This document shows positions 26,840 through 40,199 of a stretch of 64,000 nucleotides of DNA, one piece after another. Position 1 is the first letter of the stretch, and each line of letters starts with the position of its first letter. The position numbers and the translations under genes were made by a program. Source of the DNA: Lingula anatina (lineage: Eukaryota; Brachiopoda; Lingulata; Lingulida; Lingulidae); contig NW_019775528.1 of the NCBI RefSeq assembly GCF_001039355.2, positions 99,969-163,968 of the forward strand, in the 5' to 3' direction. The notes under the pieces were generated by a model. The model searched no databases. It was not told where the DNA came from and was given only the letters and a program-made list of their open reading frames with translations.

Positions 26840-26886
<47 letters not shown>
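26840..26886. repeat. (GA)n microsatellite ending at an N
   Basis: GA repeat closed by a single N at 26886. Confidence 0.9.
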
Positions 26887-26905
<19 letters not shown>

Positions 26906-27032
26906 NTAACGCTGGTGGTACAATTATTTCTGTTCCACTTTTTCTTACAAAGTGTATAAAAAAACATATATCAATGTGAAAGAAACAATGATAAAGACAG
27001 ATGTATAGGGAAATATAAATAAAACAACTTAC

Positions 27033-27110
27033 CTTTTCTATAACTTTGTGCCTTTACTCTCGTAGGGAACTTTTGTGCAACTTGGGAATTTCACCAATTT
27101 TTTCAGACAG
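27033..27110 (-). other. Candidate 78-nt upstream exon
   Basis: Minus-strand acceptor TATTGTTTTAG and donor AAAAG|GTAAGTTG, both strong. No frame is open throughout, so a 5' UTR exon is the likeliest role if it is used. Same orientation as the myosin. Confidence 0.3.
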
Positions 27111-27974
27111 CTAAAACAATAAAACAAATACATTCAAGACTGTGGACCAGGTGTGTTTTTGTCTTTTGTATAATGATGATAAAAAAGATGAATCATTTCT
27201 GAAGACAGACGGTCATGTGACTAACAAGTCACGTGATCATTAAGGCTCTTTTATGTTACAAGTCAGAATTGTTATGCTGCATAGGTAAAAGTTTAATCTC
27301 TTCGGAAAACTATATACCTTTTTAAAAAATATTTAAATACAAAATAAAACAGAACTGCAGCATACTAATAACATTCTCAAAACTTGTATTTGCTGAAATA
27401 ATAAAAAGAACTGGAACAAAAAATACATGGCATTAGTCGTTAATAAAAGTAGCCAGCCAAGCAGGATGCCATCTGAGTATATTTGCAGCTATGATCAGGT
27501 GGGCAACTGCTGAGGTGGTGATTGGATTTCCCATATTGAAAGTTATTTGTTGTCAGAAAAAAAGACTTGAAATTGCGATGCCAACAGAATGATTACAATA
27601 TAAGGACTTCTCCTGACATAATTCATAAAGAGTCGAATTTATTCAACCAGCCAATGGGAATACATTCAAACTGATCATTTGTGCCCTTTCGCAGCTGCCT
27701 CAAGAAAACTATTTCTTTGATTTTCTTCTTTCCTCTGGATCTGAGCACTGTGATAAAAAAAATAGTTCTGATGTACAAACACAAGCAATCATCATAAAAC
27801 TATTTTTAATTGGCACAATTTCTATTCAAGGTAATAACCTTCTCAGTCACTGCCATAAATGCTCTCTTCTGCCAATATCTGTCATTAAAAAACAATTTCA
27901 CTGACACATTTTCTATTCTAGGCAACTAACATTCAATCACTCTGAGAACAGGCCAGCTGGTACAATATAATATG

Positions 27975-28450
27975 TCAGCTCCAGGGGGTCAGTTTTACAA
28001 AATAAAAAGGACATCAGTACTTATTAATTAAATTGGACTAAACTTGTAAGACCAAAAATTTTAGTCTGTTTGAACAAAGATAGATCAGCATTATTATATG
28101 TCCATTGATAATATGAAACATAAAATAGGAAAAATGTATTAGAAAACCATAGGTGTCTTATTTTTAAATTAATGGAGTTCTATGAATTTATCCTGAATTG
28201 TAGTAGACCAAAATTTTCAGCCATAAACTTAAAAAATAAACGACGACCCCCCAAGGCATGTACCATTAAGGTACCCACTTAATTCTCCCTCCCAGCTCCA
28301 GGGAGTATTGCTACAAAAGGACTAAACTTTAAGACCGAACATTTTAGTCTCTGTTTTGAACAAATTAAGACAGATCAGCAATTATGAGTCCACTGATAAT
28401 ATGAAACATTATAAAATAGGTAGTTTTAGAAAAATTATAATAATAGTTAT
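27975..28450. repeat. Diverged direct duplication of about 160 bp
   Basis: Copies at about 27975-28150 and 28293-28450 share CAGCTCCAGGG, GGACTAAACTT, TTTTAGTCT, AGATCAGCA and TGATAATATGAAACAT in order. Confidence 0.7.
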
Positions 28451-30183
28451 CTTATTTTGGCAATTATCCCCTAGCAGCTTCAGTAGGCATGCCAGACATT
28501 TAAGAAGCTTACAATGAATGCAATTTAGTAAGAATCCTCACAGACTTAGATCAATTCAGCTAATACAATGAGTTTATGGGAAGGCTCCCTAAAGTCTCAA
28601 ATAATTAATGCACGTCCTCAGTATGTTGGTGCCTGTATGCTGTAACATGATAAACACACACAATAAAAATAGCAATGAAAAGTGACTATGCAATCCACTG
28701 GTGACTCATATAATATATATAATTGAATTACAATTGTATACATTCACCACAATGACTATACAGTCTGACATATACTTCCATCTCTTCATATAACATTATA
28801 CCATGATACCTGCCTGCATGGGTTGCAAATTTTGTGCATTAAATCTATGCTAACTCTCTACATTTTTGTTTTGTCATTTACTTTCAATCTCAATTCAAAA
28901 AACTGTTTTAGTTACAAAGGTTCATGATGATGAATTTCCTTTTTTTTAAAGAGAATAACAAAGTAATTATAACAGAGATTTTGAAAAATACATGTACAGA
29001 CCCAGCAGCCAACTCCATACATTTACTGGCACACATATATTCTCCATATTTAGTACTGAGTCCCATTGTTTCCTGGTGTTACAGTTCTATGGTAAATAAG
29101 ACACCATAAGAAAATGGATCTACGCATTTCTAAGTACTGTCATAATCATGTCAACTCTGTATGTAACGTATACTTATCAAGATGTCATCATCACCTGAAT
29201 ACTCTTCTCCATTTCACTGATCTCCCCAATGCCTTCATGAGAAAAAGACTATAATATCACCATACATGCTGGCGCTTCCCAGGTAGAATACACGTACATC
29301 CCAACTTCACCATGATCAAGCCATACTCTTACAGACTAGAATTGGCCAATACAGTCCAGAGGAAGGACTTTTAATTAACAGCAGGATGTATGATTGCTAC
29401 TTGGGAAATTGAATCAATTTTTCATGTGCTAATCAGTGGGGAGGCCATTACAGGATTGAACTTATGCAGAAACCATGAAAAATGAATATCTACGGAGCCC
29501 TCCAAGAATGCAGATTCCGCCAAAGAAAAAATTGCGAAAAAAAAAAAAATTCTTGATATAAAATATTACAATACCTGGATTCAGTTGATAAATGTCCATC
29601 TTGAAAATTTCATTAAGATTTTAGAAGAGCTTTTTGAGTACCTTTTTTTTTAACAAATGGAGGAAAAGACACACAAACGACAATGAAAGCAAAGCCACCT
29701 TCGTTAGAGGATTGAGGAAATACACTCTCTTATGTATAGTACATATGACAACAGAACACCAGGTCAATTAAAAATAATCTCTTATCACAATTTTTAAGTA
29801 AGTTTTATATTAAACGACTGAGATTATGTATAATAATTCTTTTAATCTTTGATTTTCTGGACTTACGGCCGTAGTCTTATAACCAGACATCAAAGATGGC
29901 AAATATACAGACCCTTCACAAAAATAAAAATAAAATAAAAAAATTCACTCCATTTTTAAGTATCCAGGCACAAATACTGCAATAAAATTTTAAGGCGTAA
30001 GAAACTCTATCTGAATCATAAGGACCAACCTTCCGGTCACCGATGGATGACCTTCTAGACTTACTGAGCAATGACATAACCGGAATGGAAGATTTGACAA
30101 AGCCAACTCGAAACCATTGTCACTATAGTATTGAATTATTATTCACAGTGGTGACTCACCTTCAGATCCTGATTAGTGAGAAG

Positions 30184-30208
30184 GCGGGGGGGGGGGGGGG
30201 GGGGGGGC
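30184..30208. repeat. Homopolymer G run
   Basis: About 25 consecutive G, prone to sequencing error. It accounts for the shadow open frames around 30139-30448. Confidence 0.9.
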
Positions 30209-30371
30209 AAAATAAAAGGATCTACTAGCAGATCCTGGATATTGAGAAGGGTCAAAATAAATTTTTTTAAAAAATTCGGGCAGGTGCTGTCTGATATTGA
30301 GAGAGGAGGGCTCGAGGGAGGGGAGGTCAAAGTAAGAAGGAAAGCAATGTTTTTCATTGTATTACTTAAAG

Positions 30372-30539
30372 CAGGGGCGGATTTAGGCCGTCTTCTGGGT
30401 CTTCTGGAAGACGGTCAGATTTTCAAGTTTACATTGTCAGCCATCTAATGTTTTCTGTCGGAAGACGGTCAAAAATGGAAGATGGATCAACAAAGATAAT
30501 TTGGAAGACTGTCAGAAAATATCTCTGGATCCGCCCCTG
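30372..30539. mobile_element. MITE with CAGGGGCGG ends, copy 1
   Basis: 168 bp, begins CAGGGGCGGAT and ends ATCCGCCCCTG. Flanks TAAAG and TATAG match at four of five positions. The interior (GTCTTCTGGAAGAC, CATCTAAT, CTGTCGGAA) matches the copy at 35534. Confidence 0.8.
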
Positions 30540-31175
30540 TATAGTCGTTCATTCTCTGGCATATATTGAACAAAAAGAGATGAGGGGAGAGAGGGAGAAA
30601 GCGACCAATGATAAACTATCAATGATTTCGTTTTTTTGTCATATTTATGTCATTTGGCAGAAAACAAAGTAAATATACCATTCTGTGTGACTTATTGAAT
30701 ATAATCTCTTAAAACTTACAGGAATTTGGGTAATCAATTAATAGATTGGACAGTAATTATCTGGCTGAACTGATACAAATTTGAAAATTCTGTTGATGAA
30801 TATCTTTTCTTCTCCCATTCAACCTCTGTAATCTTATTTATAATAAGTTTAACTGGAAGACATCTTCCGCACTGTCAGATATATCCAGACGCAGACAATT
30901 TATAGGCAATAATCCGATCCGGGCCACTTCCCATAAGATACATTATATCAAATTAGAAACATAACACCACACATTCTGCCTAATATGTGCCTATTGAATG
31001 CAATACATTATGCAGAACATAAAAGTAATTTACAGGATTTTGTCTGGCAAAAATAAATAAATTAATAAATAAATAACTGACATAAAGAGGGTAGTTTAAG
31101 ATTCAAGCCTTTAAGTGCCCTGAGATGTGTATATATTAAAAATGTCTGTCCTCTGACTAAATGTCCCACAGTGAT

Positions 31176-31375
31176 GTCGGAAAACCCTACCTTTGCAAAA
31201 AATGACAGCTGTAATTGTTTTCCTTATTTCCTGTCAAAACTGGTACAAATTCACAATTTCTATATGTCAACTCTACCTGAAAACCCTACCTTTACAAAAA
31301 TGACAGCTGAATTCGTTATCCTCAATTCCCTTCAAAACTGGTATAAATTCAAACATTCTGTGTCACAATCAATTA
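31176..31375. repeat. Tandem duplication, about 100-bp unit
   Basis: Two adjacent units share GAAAACCCTACCTTT, AAAATGACAGCTG, TCAAAACTGGTA and AAATTCA in order. Confidence 0.75.
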
Positions 31376-31423
31376 ATTTCATTAACCTAGAGCAGCAGAT
31401 ACTTAAATAACGATATCTTACCT

Positions 31424-31604
31424 CGACTTCTTATTGTCACAATCAAGTCCTTAACCAAGAATGACACAAACAAATAATATCATCTTACTTCAAAGAAATA
31501 GTATGAAGACAGCCACGACTTCTAATTGTCACAATCGAGTCCTTAACCAAAAATGACACATACAAATAATAATATCTTACTTCAAAGAAATAGCATAAAG
31601 ACAA
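31424..31604. repeat. Tandem duplication, 92-bp unit
   Basis: Copies start at 31424 and 31516 with CGACTTCT-ATTGTCACAATC and continue through AAGTCCTTAACCA and CTTACTTCAAAGAAATAG. Confidence 0.85.
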
Positions 31605-33049
31605 GAAGACGTCAAAGGTTTATTGTGTCAAATAATAACTCACTCCTTCACCAAGGAGACACAGTCAGCCTAGAACTCCATTCTATCCACAGGAATGTCC
31701 ATTATGACTTCATCATGACCAAATAAGACAGTTTAAGTGGGGAAGACAAAAAATGAAGCACACGTCTCTTAGAGGCCACTTTGTCCTGAGGTCATGCTAT
31801 GGGACACTTTTGATTTATTTGACCACGAGAGGGATGGACCCAAGTCTGAATAAAAATAACAGCTGGTATGGTAATCAATGATGAGACTTTTCCGACTTTT
31901 GTCGGAATTCTGACTTTTTAAGGGTCATTTGGGTCATTCTTGTGAATCCTGTACCCTGGACCCTTGGCCAATTTTCCTCCTTTTTCAGTAAGGACTGGTC
32001 TCATCCCTGGGTAATGGCGCTATCATTTCAACTAGGAAAGACTGTCAATTCTTTAGGAACATAATTTCGCAAAAAAATGTTGGTGCTATTCTGAGAGCTT
32101 TCAAAGAGAGACATGCAACTACAATTTTTCCTTTCCTTTCTTTTTCATGACATTGAGAGATTAAAAAAAAGTTGAAAGATACATTACTCAGGAATAAAAC
32201 ATCACCAACGAAGGCATATTCACAGATGAAAAATATAAAGAGAGGTAAAAAATGATTCCCACTCAAACAGAGATAATACGCAAAAGAGGTGCTCATGCAA
32301 AAATAACTAAATTACGACAAATCACACTCTCAATGGACATTTAACCAAATACCTGACAATCTGCGCTGGTTATGCTTGACCACATGAAAGAGAGTCAGAC
32401 TGACCTGTGGATATACAGACTGACCACAACTAGCACTGAGTACCAAGTTACCACACCTGATGATGTGAGGCACGCAATATATATCACAGATATATGTAAA
32501 ACTGAAATGGGACAGACTGGCAGGTTTTAGATAAGGGGATAAAACATTTGTGATTTGCTGATAGCAATGAGATCATATTATGAGATTTGGAGATATTCAG
32601 GATAGAAAAGAAATATGGCTGAATTTAAATCTCGGTTGAAGTTGTCAGCTAGCTGCTTTCTCTATCTGTCAGTCTGTCTGTCTCTTTCTCTCTAATCTCA
32701 CTTTCTCTCTCATGCTTCATCCAATCCCTGTAATAATCTTTCTCCTCCCTCTCTCTCTCCCATTTATTCCTTCCCACATTTCTCCCTAACTCTCTCCAGG
32801 GAATTATATCGGATATAATTCCCTGCTCCCTCTATCCCATTCTCTCAACTTTCTTTCTTTCTTCCTCTCTCTCTCTCTCAGAACAATAAAAAAAATCACA
32901 ATATATGATCTCAATATCAGCATTTCCATGTACAATGAAAAAGAAAAGATGACTCAACCTAAGGTCTGATACAATTAGACTTGACTGCATCTATACACAT
33001 ATTAGAAATCAAAAGCATCTATAACCACTTATGTTGCAGCAAATTGCAT

Positions 33050-33840
33050 CACAGAAAATAAACTAGAACTTCCTTAATATACTTGTAGCCTACAAAGACA
33101 CCAAAGACATGTATCAGTTTATAAAATTTGCACCACCATGAAGATATAGATCGATACATCTCACTAACATTGATACCAGACTGGAAAGTCAAGTGTATCA
33201 GAGACGAAAGCAGCTTACTGTCCTCATTTTACTTGTAATTCACATATAAGTTTTTCAGAGACGAAAGTAGCTTACTGTCCTCAATTAACTTGTAATTCAC
33301 ATATAATTTTCTCAGAGACAAAACAGCTTACTGTCCTCAATTAACTTGTAATTCATACTAAGTCAGACCACTGAACTTATAAAATGACACCAGTTAAAAA
33401 AAACACCTCTGTGTGCATTATAAATAAAATTTAAAAAAACAAAAATATAATATCACTAAGTTAAAACAAACTATAATCAAATATCACCTACCATGACATT
33501 TGACAGCTACTCAAATCACTAAGAATAAAACCGTCTGTTGATAAAGTTGGATTGAATAAAGATATCCGTTTGTAAAAAAAAAAAAAACACTGCAGCATGT
33601 GTATAAAAACAAACATCACTTACATTTAACAGCAACAGCATTTGACAGCAGCTGCAGTGCTTAAGAATAAAATACTTTCTTCAATAAACTTATAGTATAC
33701 AACTGACATTAATTTATAAAATAATACCACTGTATGGGAATCAAACACAAATTTCACTCACAATGACATCTGACAGCAATCAACACAGTACCTAAAAATA
33801 AACCACTTTCCTTCAATAAACTTGGTCATATACAATGACA
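33050..33840. repeat. Degenerate tandem repeat array
   Basis: Includes three clear 57-bp units at 33199, 33256 and 33313 (CAGAGACGAAAG, CTTACTGTCCTCA, ACTTGTAATTCA), followed by looser units of about 130 bp at 33480-33840 (TCACTTACA, ATTTGACAGC, CAATAAACTT, ATAAAAT). CTTAC or CTCAC recurs in many units. Confidence 0.7.
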
Positions 33841-34848
33841 TTAGTGTAGAAACTCACGTTGTGCACCCACTGCGTGTGTGTGTTTACAAAGATTCTTTGG
33901 TCCTTAATGACACAGAAAGTGACAAAGTTGACAGACCACATCGCATCTGTGACCACATCTTCCTGTCACGGGGACAAAAATGGCGTGTTTACACACACAA
34001 AGTATTATGAAAGGACTTTTGGTCCATCTATCTCACAATCTGTGGTGCCCATATGTTTATATATTGATTTATATTTATGCTTATACATTTATTTATTTAT
34101 TTATATTTACATATTATTTTTGGGAGAAATTTTTTGATAGAATGTTATTATGATTAAAAAGAAAGAAGATGAATATTTTATTTTTCTTATCGATTTTTGA
34201 TATATTGTGAAAAAAAATTAACGATGTTTAGTGATGTCTTTTATGAAATAAATTTTCAAAGTAAAATTACATGATTGAAAACTATCATTAACTGACTGTA
34301 ACCGAAAAACTAAACCTGATATAAATCAATAAGATGGGTTTCAAAAGGACACTAGAAACCAGACATCTCTATTTTCCTGCCAAATTGAATTTTCCTTGAA
34401 ATAAATTAATATTCACCTATATATGAACCATTGCTGGACATGTCCCTGCACTTTGATTTTTCAAATTTTTGCCACTTCAATTGATAATTGATTTAGTTCC
34501 AAATGTTTCCCATGATGTTAATAGACCACCTTGTCTTTTTGTACTGTTCGGAAGGAAATATGAAGATCATCCACTTTTATTTGAGGGGTTTCATCGATTT
34601 TAAGGTCTGAACTGAGAAAGATAAGCAGCTTTACAGGATATGTGAACATAGATAATATCACTTAAGGATCATTTTCATAGACATATAGTATACCTTCAAC
34701 ATTTTTATATTAAATAATACTAAAATATGGACAAACATATGCAGCTATATGGAGTAAATTTCATGTTCCATGTCCACAAAAAGGGATGTTTCAGTCCCAC
34801 TCTATTTATGTATGTGTGACCACCACACTTGCTGGCAAAACCACTAAG

Positions 34849-35103
34849 GCTTCGTTCACATGCAATGTCTCTTTTCTAAATTCTATTTTCTATTTGCGGT
34901 ATGTCTTATGATCACGGCCTGTGGCCTGAATATCCCGCGGCGTAATTACTGGCAGCGCGAGCCAGTTACTATAAGTTACTATAAGTAACTGGCTCGCGCT
35001 GCCAATAATTACGCGGCGGGATATTCAGGGCACAGACCGTGATCATAAGATAGCGCAAATAGAAAATAGAAATTAGAAAATAGACATTGCATGTGAACGA
35101 AGC
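34849..35103. mobile_element. Long near-perfect hairpin element (foldback MITE)
   Basis: Arms of about 110 bases run from GCTTCGTTCACATGCAATGT at the left to its inverse at the right, with only scattered differences and a short centre (AGTTACTATAAGTTACTA). CTAAG flanks both sides (34844-34848, 35104-35108) and may be the target duplication. Noncoding. Confidence 0.85.
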
Positions 35104-35533
35104 CTAAGAGACAGTACTATACTGATAAGAAAGTCCTAAATGAATAATTCAGTATGTTTCCATGCTAGCTGTTGTAAGACTTGAGGTGTGATAATGAACT
35201 TAGTGTGCTGTGTGAATGTATTTATAGACTCTGCATTTATGTGTCAATTCACATCAGGAGTAAATTAGACAAGAAATAGACCAATTGACATCACCTGGCT
35301 GTGTTAACATCAGGATTAACTTAGACCAGAAGCAGACTAATTAATTGGTATCACCTTGGTGTGTTCACACTTTCTAAAAAGACCCTAAAAAATAAATTAT
35401 ATTACCTGTTTCATTTTCCTTCTCTTTAATGAGAAAAAGAACCTTAGAATCTTAGGGTTGATAATAATGGGAACGACAAAGCTACAACTCTTGTAACAAT
35501 GGAGCATAAGGAAATGGTGCATTGCTATTGCTT

Positions 35534-35693
35534 CAGGGGCAGACAGAGACTGTCTTCTGGAAGACCATCAGACTATATCAAGTTTACATTGACAGGCATC
35601 TAATTTTTCTGTCGGAAAACAGTCAAAAATTGAGGATGGGTCAACAAAGATAATTTGGAAGACTGTCAGAAAATATCTCTGGATCCGCCCCTG
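35534..35693. mobile_element. MITE with CAGGGGC ends, copy 2
   Basis: 160 bp, same family and orientation as 30372-30539. TGCTT occurs exactly at both flanks (35529-35533, 35694-35698), showing the 5-bp target duplication. Confidence 0.85.
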
Positions 35694-36557
35694 TGCTTTA
35701 CCCAGTAAATGTTGTCATACTAACAATAAAAAAAATTCCTTGACATCAGCAGTATATTGTTACATTATCAGTGATGTTGGGTGTGGATAATGAGATAATA
35801 ATAGCATCATTCACTTTTGTCAAATTTCCAGTCCATTATTAGTTGTAACAGGGTGTGCATCTTGTTTTATCTCCAAATACAAGCAGAAAAAAACAATCAT
35901 AGACTTCTGTTCACTGTTATAGTCTTAATTAAATGCTAGGCTCATGTTTAATTAACTAGGTTACATTCAGAGTAGACAAAACATGCCACTATATCAAAGG
36001 TGACATCATGAAATGCCATTAGTACCATCTGTTATGCAACCCTTTGCTAATAATGTAATTAGTTCTATTTATGATAATTATTCCATTACTTGACTTTTAA
36101 AGCCCAATCATTTATTTTGAAATTTCAACATTTATGATTTTACAATTTCAGTTGTAAACAAACACATGCAAGCACACGCCCATGCACACATGTTAATGCT
36201 CGCTTACGTACACATACACTAGAGAAATAAATAACTTTGAAGACTAAAATCTCACACAAATTCAAATGCCAACAAAATACTTCTGAATCACTTACTTGTT
36301 GTCTACATAGCAAAAAAAGTTTCATCAGGAAATACAATTGATCAATTTTGCGATAAATTACCCTAAGATCCAGGTGCCAGCTCCATTAATTGGCGTGCAC
36401 AAGAGAGTGCAATTAAGTGCTAATAGCGATTAATGGTGTGCCACTGGAGTTGCTGACATGTACATGATTACTTCACAAGTCTACTGGTGTTTCTTCACAT
36501 TTTCAAAACTTGTCTTTTATTACTTTTTTAAATATCAAAATAGAAAACAGGTTCATC

Positions 36558-36566
<9 letters not shown>

Positions 36567-36598
<32 letters not shown>
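36567..36598. repeat. Poly-T tract
   Basis: Thirty or so T in a row; possibly the tail of a minus-strand retroposed copy, but no retroposon body was identified. Confidence 0.7.
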
Positions 36599-36599
<1 letters not shown>

Positions 36600-37250
36600 A
36601 TTACTCAACATGAGCCTGCGCAGTTTATACAGCACTAAATAACCTGTTTTAAACATATCTATCTGAAAAAAAAATAACATTAGAAAATTTTCTGTGTTAA
36701 TACCTATAATTTTCAAATCTGGGAGGAATAATGGGGAACCTTCAAGTCAGGGGTTCAAATTATAAACATTAAACTGCCTGACTCATGGGTAATGCATTTT
36801 TTTTAATCAGTAAAATCCAATTTCACATCCAGGGTTGTCTCTTCAGGGTGGTTGTATTCACACTTCCACAAATCATGGTATTTTGGTACAACTTCAATGG
36901 AAATGCCACTTTAAAGTCTTGTGTCGATGTAGGGTTAATGTTAGGTTTGGTGTGAACGCGGTCTCACCAGGGATGGCCCCTTTTTTTGTCCAATACAGAT
37001 ATAGCCAGTCTCACACTATTTTATGGTAATCACTCACCAATTGTGAACACTTTATTTTGATCAATATATATCAAATTTTATCATTAATTACTAAGCAAAC
37101 TTTCAGACAACAATTAAGCTAAATTCACCTTTCATAACTTGCAATTCCCCATTTTTATGGTAGCATCATCAACAAAATATCATTTTGCAAAATATCAGCA
37201 ATAACTTTGTTTAAATAACTCAGTATTTTAATTAATGTAATTCAGGCTAA

Positions 37251-37254
37251 AAAA

Positions 37255-37317
<63 letters not shown>

Positions 37318-37319
37318 AT
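37251..37319. repeat. (AAAT)n microsatellite
   Basis: Seventy bases of uninterrupted TAAA repeat. Confidence 0.95.
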
Positions 37320-40045
37320 GAGGCAGACAATCTGCACCAAATGAACTATACAACAATCCAGCACAGTGCTGTAGCACAACACGAGCTTCAGTGATAGCCA
37401 CTTCATATTCACATTTAATACATAACTACAAGTATTACATACTGTCTTAAGAAGGTCTAGACAGTTCTCAAGATGGATGGCCTGTCTGGATGAGACAATG
37501 TCTGACTTCAGTTAACTTAAGGGGTCATTCAGCTAGCTTTTTTTCTTTAAATATATTTATGTATATTCCAAGTTTGTAATTGGACATGCAGGCAATGATA
37601 CTTTTAAAAAGAAAGAAAAAAGCCTCCAACCTCAAACATAAAAGGACTTAAATAACAACTACCAATCTGCATACAGGTGTATATAAACCAAAAAATAGAA
37701 AAAATTAATAAAATATTTTGAGCAGTGGCCCCATCTAATGTTATTAGCATTAATTGCTAACAACAAGAAATAAAATCATAAAAATAAAATCATAAAAATA
37801 AAAGAACCGAGTTCATGCTAAAGGAAACAGTGGGCCACACCCACCACCCTCTTTATAAAAAAACTGCTTTGCTATAGAACAAATCTTCATAATATTTCAT
37901 TGTGTTAACTGAAACAAAACTGTATCCAAGCCATAGTCCCCAAGCAATGAAAATTCCACGTTAAATACATTTCCCCCAGGCACTTTGTATGTTGATATCT
38001 GCAGGCTAACCTGGCATTTTCCTTAATATATTATATATGTATGTAAACTTATAAGCCTCCAAGCTACACGTTCAATTTCTCTAAAAATATTCTTACCTGG
38101 ACAGGATTTTTTACAATGATCAGCACATAGTAGACACTGAATGATCATAGAAATTTCAAAACTTTTCGGGCTTTTTTTTCTATTCTTGCTTGAAACTTTC
38201 TATTCTTGCTTGAAAGTCTTGCTAGATTGCTTGACTACATGTACCTTACAAGACAAGAAAGTTTACATCCTTAAAATCAGTATTATGAATTCTAACTAAT
38301 GCACAGTCAGCAAGCCTCAGCCATTTAAGTCTTTATATCATATACTAACTCAGGACTTGGGGGCACAGACGTCAATACATTTTGTCCATTTTTAAAGTCT
38401 AAACTATAACAGATAACTTTGATATTACTTGGAAATATACTGCAACACTATTTCTCAATCACAGCCATTTTCTCATTTTCATTCACACTAGATGCCTTTA
38501 TAGTTTAGCTACCAGTACCCTTTCATAAAAGAATAACCTCCTCCTCCTCTTAGACCTTAAAATGGAAGAGTTGTTAGTCATGATGATGTCTCATGCTAGA
38601 AACCATTATCAAGTTACACACAGGCAACCTACTCACTGCATGCAATGATGTTTGCAAAGATTTATGGTATTAAAAAAAATTAATGAAATTAAATTTAGGA
38701 ACAAAGAAGAAGCTTTAAGGTTTTATCAGTGATGTTTTTTTTTTCAGTACCACCAATTTAAGGGATATCAACTGTTCATTTTGGCCAAAAAATGGATTTT
38801 CCAGGGGTAATTTAAAGGACATTTTCCCCAAAGTTACTGATGGTAAATGAATCCATTCCAACATCCAAAGTTAGTCCCTAGTTATTTTTCTAAAAAGTTT
38901 TTTTAATAATCTCTTAAGAGATTATTACAGAGAGTAGCCATCTATGGAGGTTACACATGGTCCAATACCAAGCAACATGCCAAAGAATTTTGAATATCAA
39001 TAATTGCGATACCTGCCATTTTGGTGGTCAAATAGGATTTATTATATTTCTATGATTTGTTTACAATGCATTTATTGTGAAATATAGATCTCATATGAAG
39101 AGTTGTTTTCCCTTGAAGTCTCAGATTCAAAGGTATCAAAAGTAAAATTTGCTTCAAGTTCATACACCTCCCTGGTTACATATATGTAGTAAGTCTTGTC
39201 TTTTACAGTCACAAAATAATGAAAAACAGATCTTTATCTTAGAATTTAGCAAGCACCAGCTTGCATATCAAAATATCATATCAGAAAGACAGAAAACGTC
39301 TATTGTCAAGAAGTACTGGCCCTATGAATAACTGACTAATGATAAGTAAGCTTAATTATTGCCTATACTAAATGAATGGCCAAAACAATTGGACTAATGA
39401 ATGAACGAATGGACGTTGAGTGGACAATGGCACAAACGAGTCTAAACAGACAGACTGTACAAGATGTGAATTAATGACTGCATCCATTAAGATTAAGTGT
39501 CAACTAAAGTTCAAGTCTATTATTTGTAAATTTAAGGGCCTCATCATATCTCACAGTCCATTAAGCAGAAGGTTCCATGGGTTAGATATGTAGGTTCTTT
39601 AATCAAAAAGTTTATGGTCTGGGGATGCTTTCACAATTGAATCTGGGACAGAAAATTGGCCATAAGTTTATGACCAATAATTATGGTCCACTTTAATCCA
39701 TGATAAATGTGTAGTGGTCAACTAGAATAAAGAATAATTTGGTCAAAATCTTTCCATTTCATTCTCTCTGGTCGTATTCAGAACAGATGATCCTTGGATC
39801 TACTGGTCCACGGATCAAATATGGCGGACCCTACATGAAAGCAAGATGGCCTAATCCTTTAATGTTCTCCCCAACTCCACACGGATTTAATTTCGGCTTC
39901 CAGGTTTAATTGCTCAGCCCCTGCAGAGAAGGCAAGTGTGGAGGCGGGAAGACCATAAAGGGACGACATGGTCTTGCTTTCATGTAGGGTCCATCATATT
40001 TGATCTGCAGACCAGTTGATCCAAGTATCATCTGTTGTGAATGCG

Positions 40046-40048
<3 letters not shown>

Positions 40049-40091
<43 letters not shown>
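40049..40091. repeat. (CT)n microsatellite
   Basis: CT repeat 35 bases below the candidate exon at 40126. A diverged inverted pair lies around it (39782-39840 and 39960-40035, GGTCCACGGATCAAATATGG against its inverse). Confidence 0.85.
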
Positions 40092-40093
<2 letters not shown>

Positions 40094-40125
40094 TATACAA
40101 GTACTATCATGCCATATTTGCTTAC

Positions 40126-40199
40126 CTGAACGGGGGCAATCCCCTTGTTAACTCACTCAAGTGCTCAGTTATTGCCGGCAGCTCAATATACTGCTGAAT
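40126..40199 (-). other. Candidate 74-nt upstream exon, open reading frame
   Basis: Minus-strand acceptor (TTTTTCCAG) and donor (CAG|GTAAGC). One frame is open over the whole segment (begins IQQYIELPAITEHL), but it has no ATG and matches no domain I know. A (CT)n tract lies 35 bases downstream of the donor. It may be a leader exon of the myosin or an exon of an unrecognised gene. Confidence 0.3.

Noticed and set aside
30139-30448. Gly- and Pro-rich open frames
   Set aside because: Produced by a G homopolymer; no domain, and the rest is a MITE.
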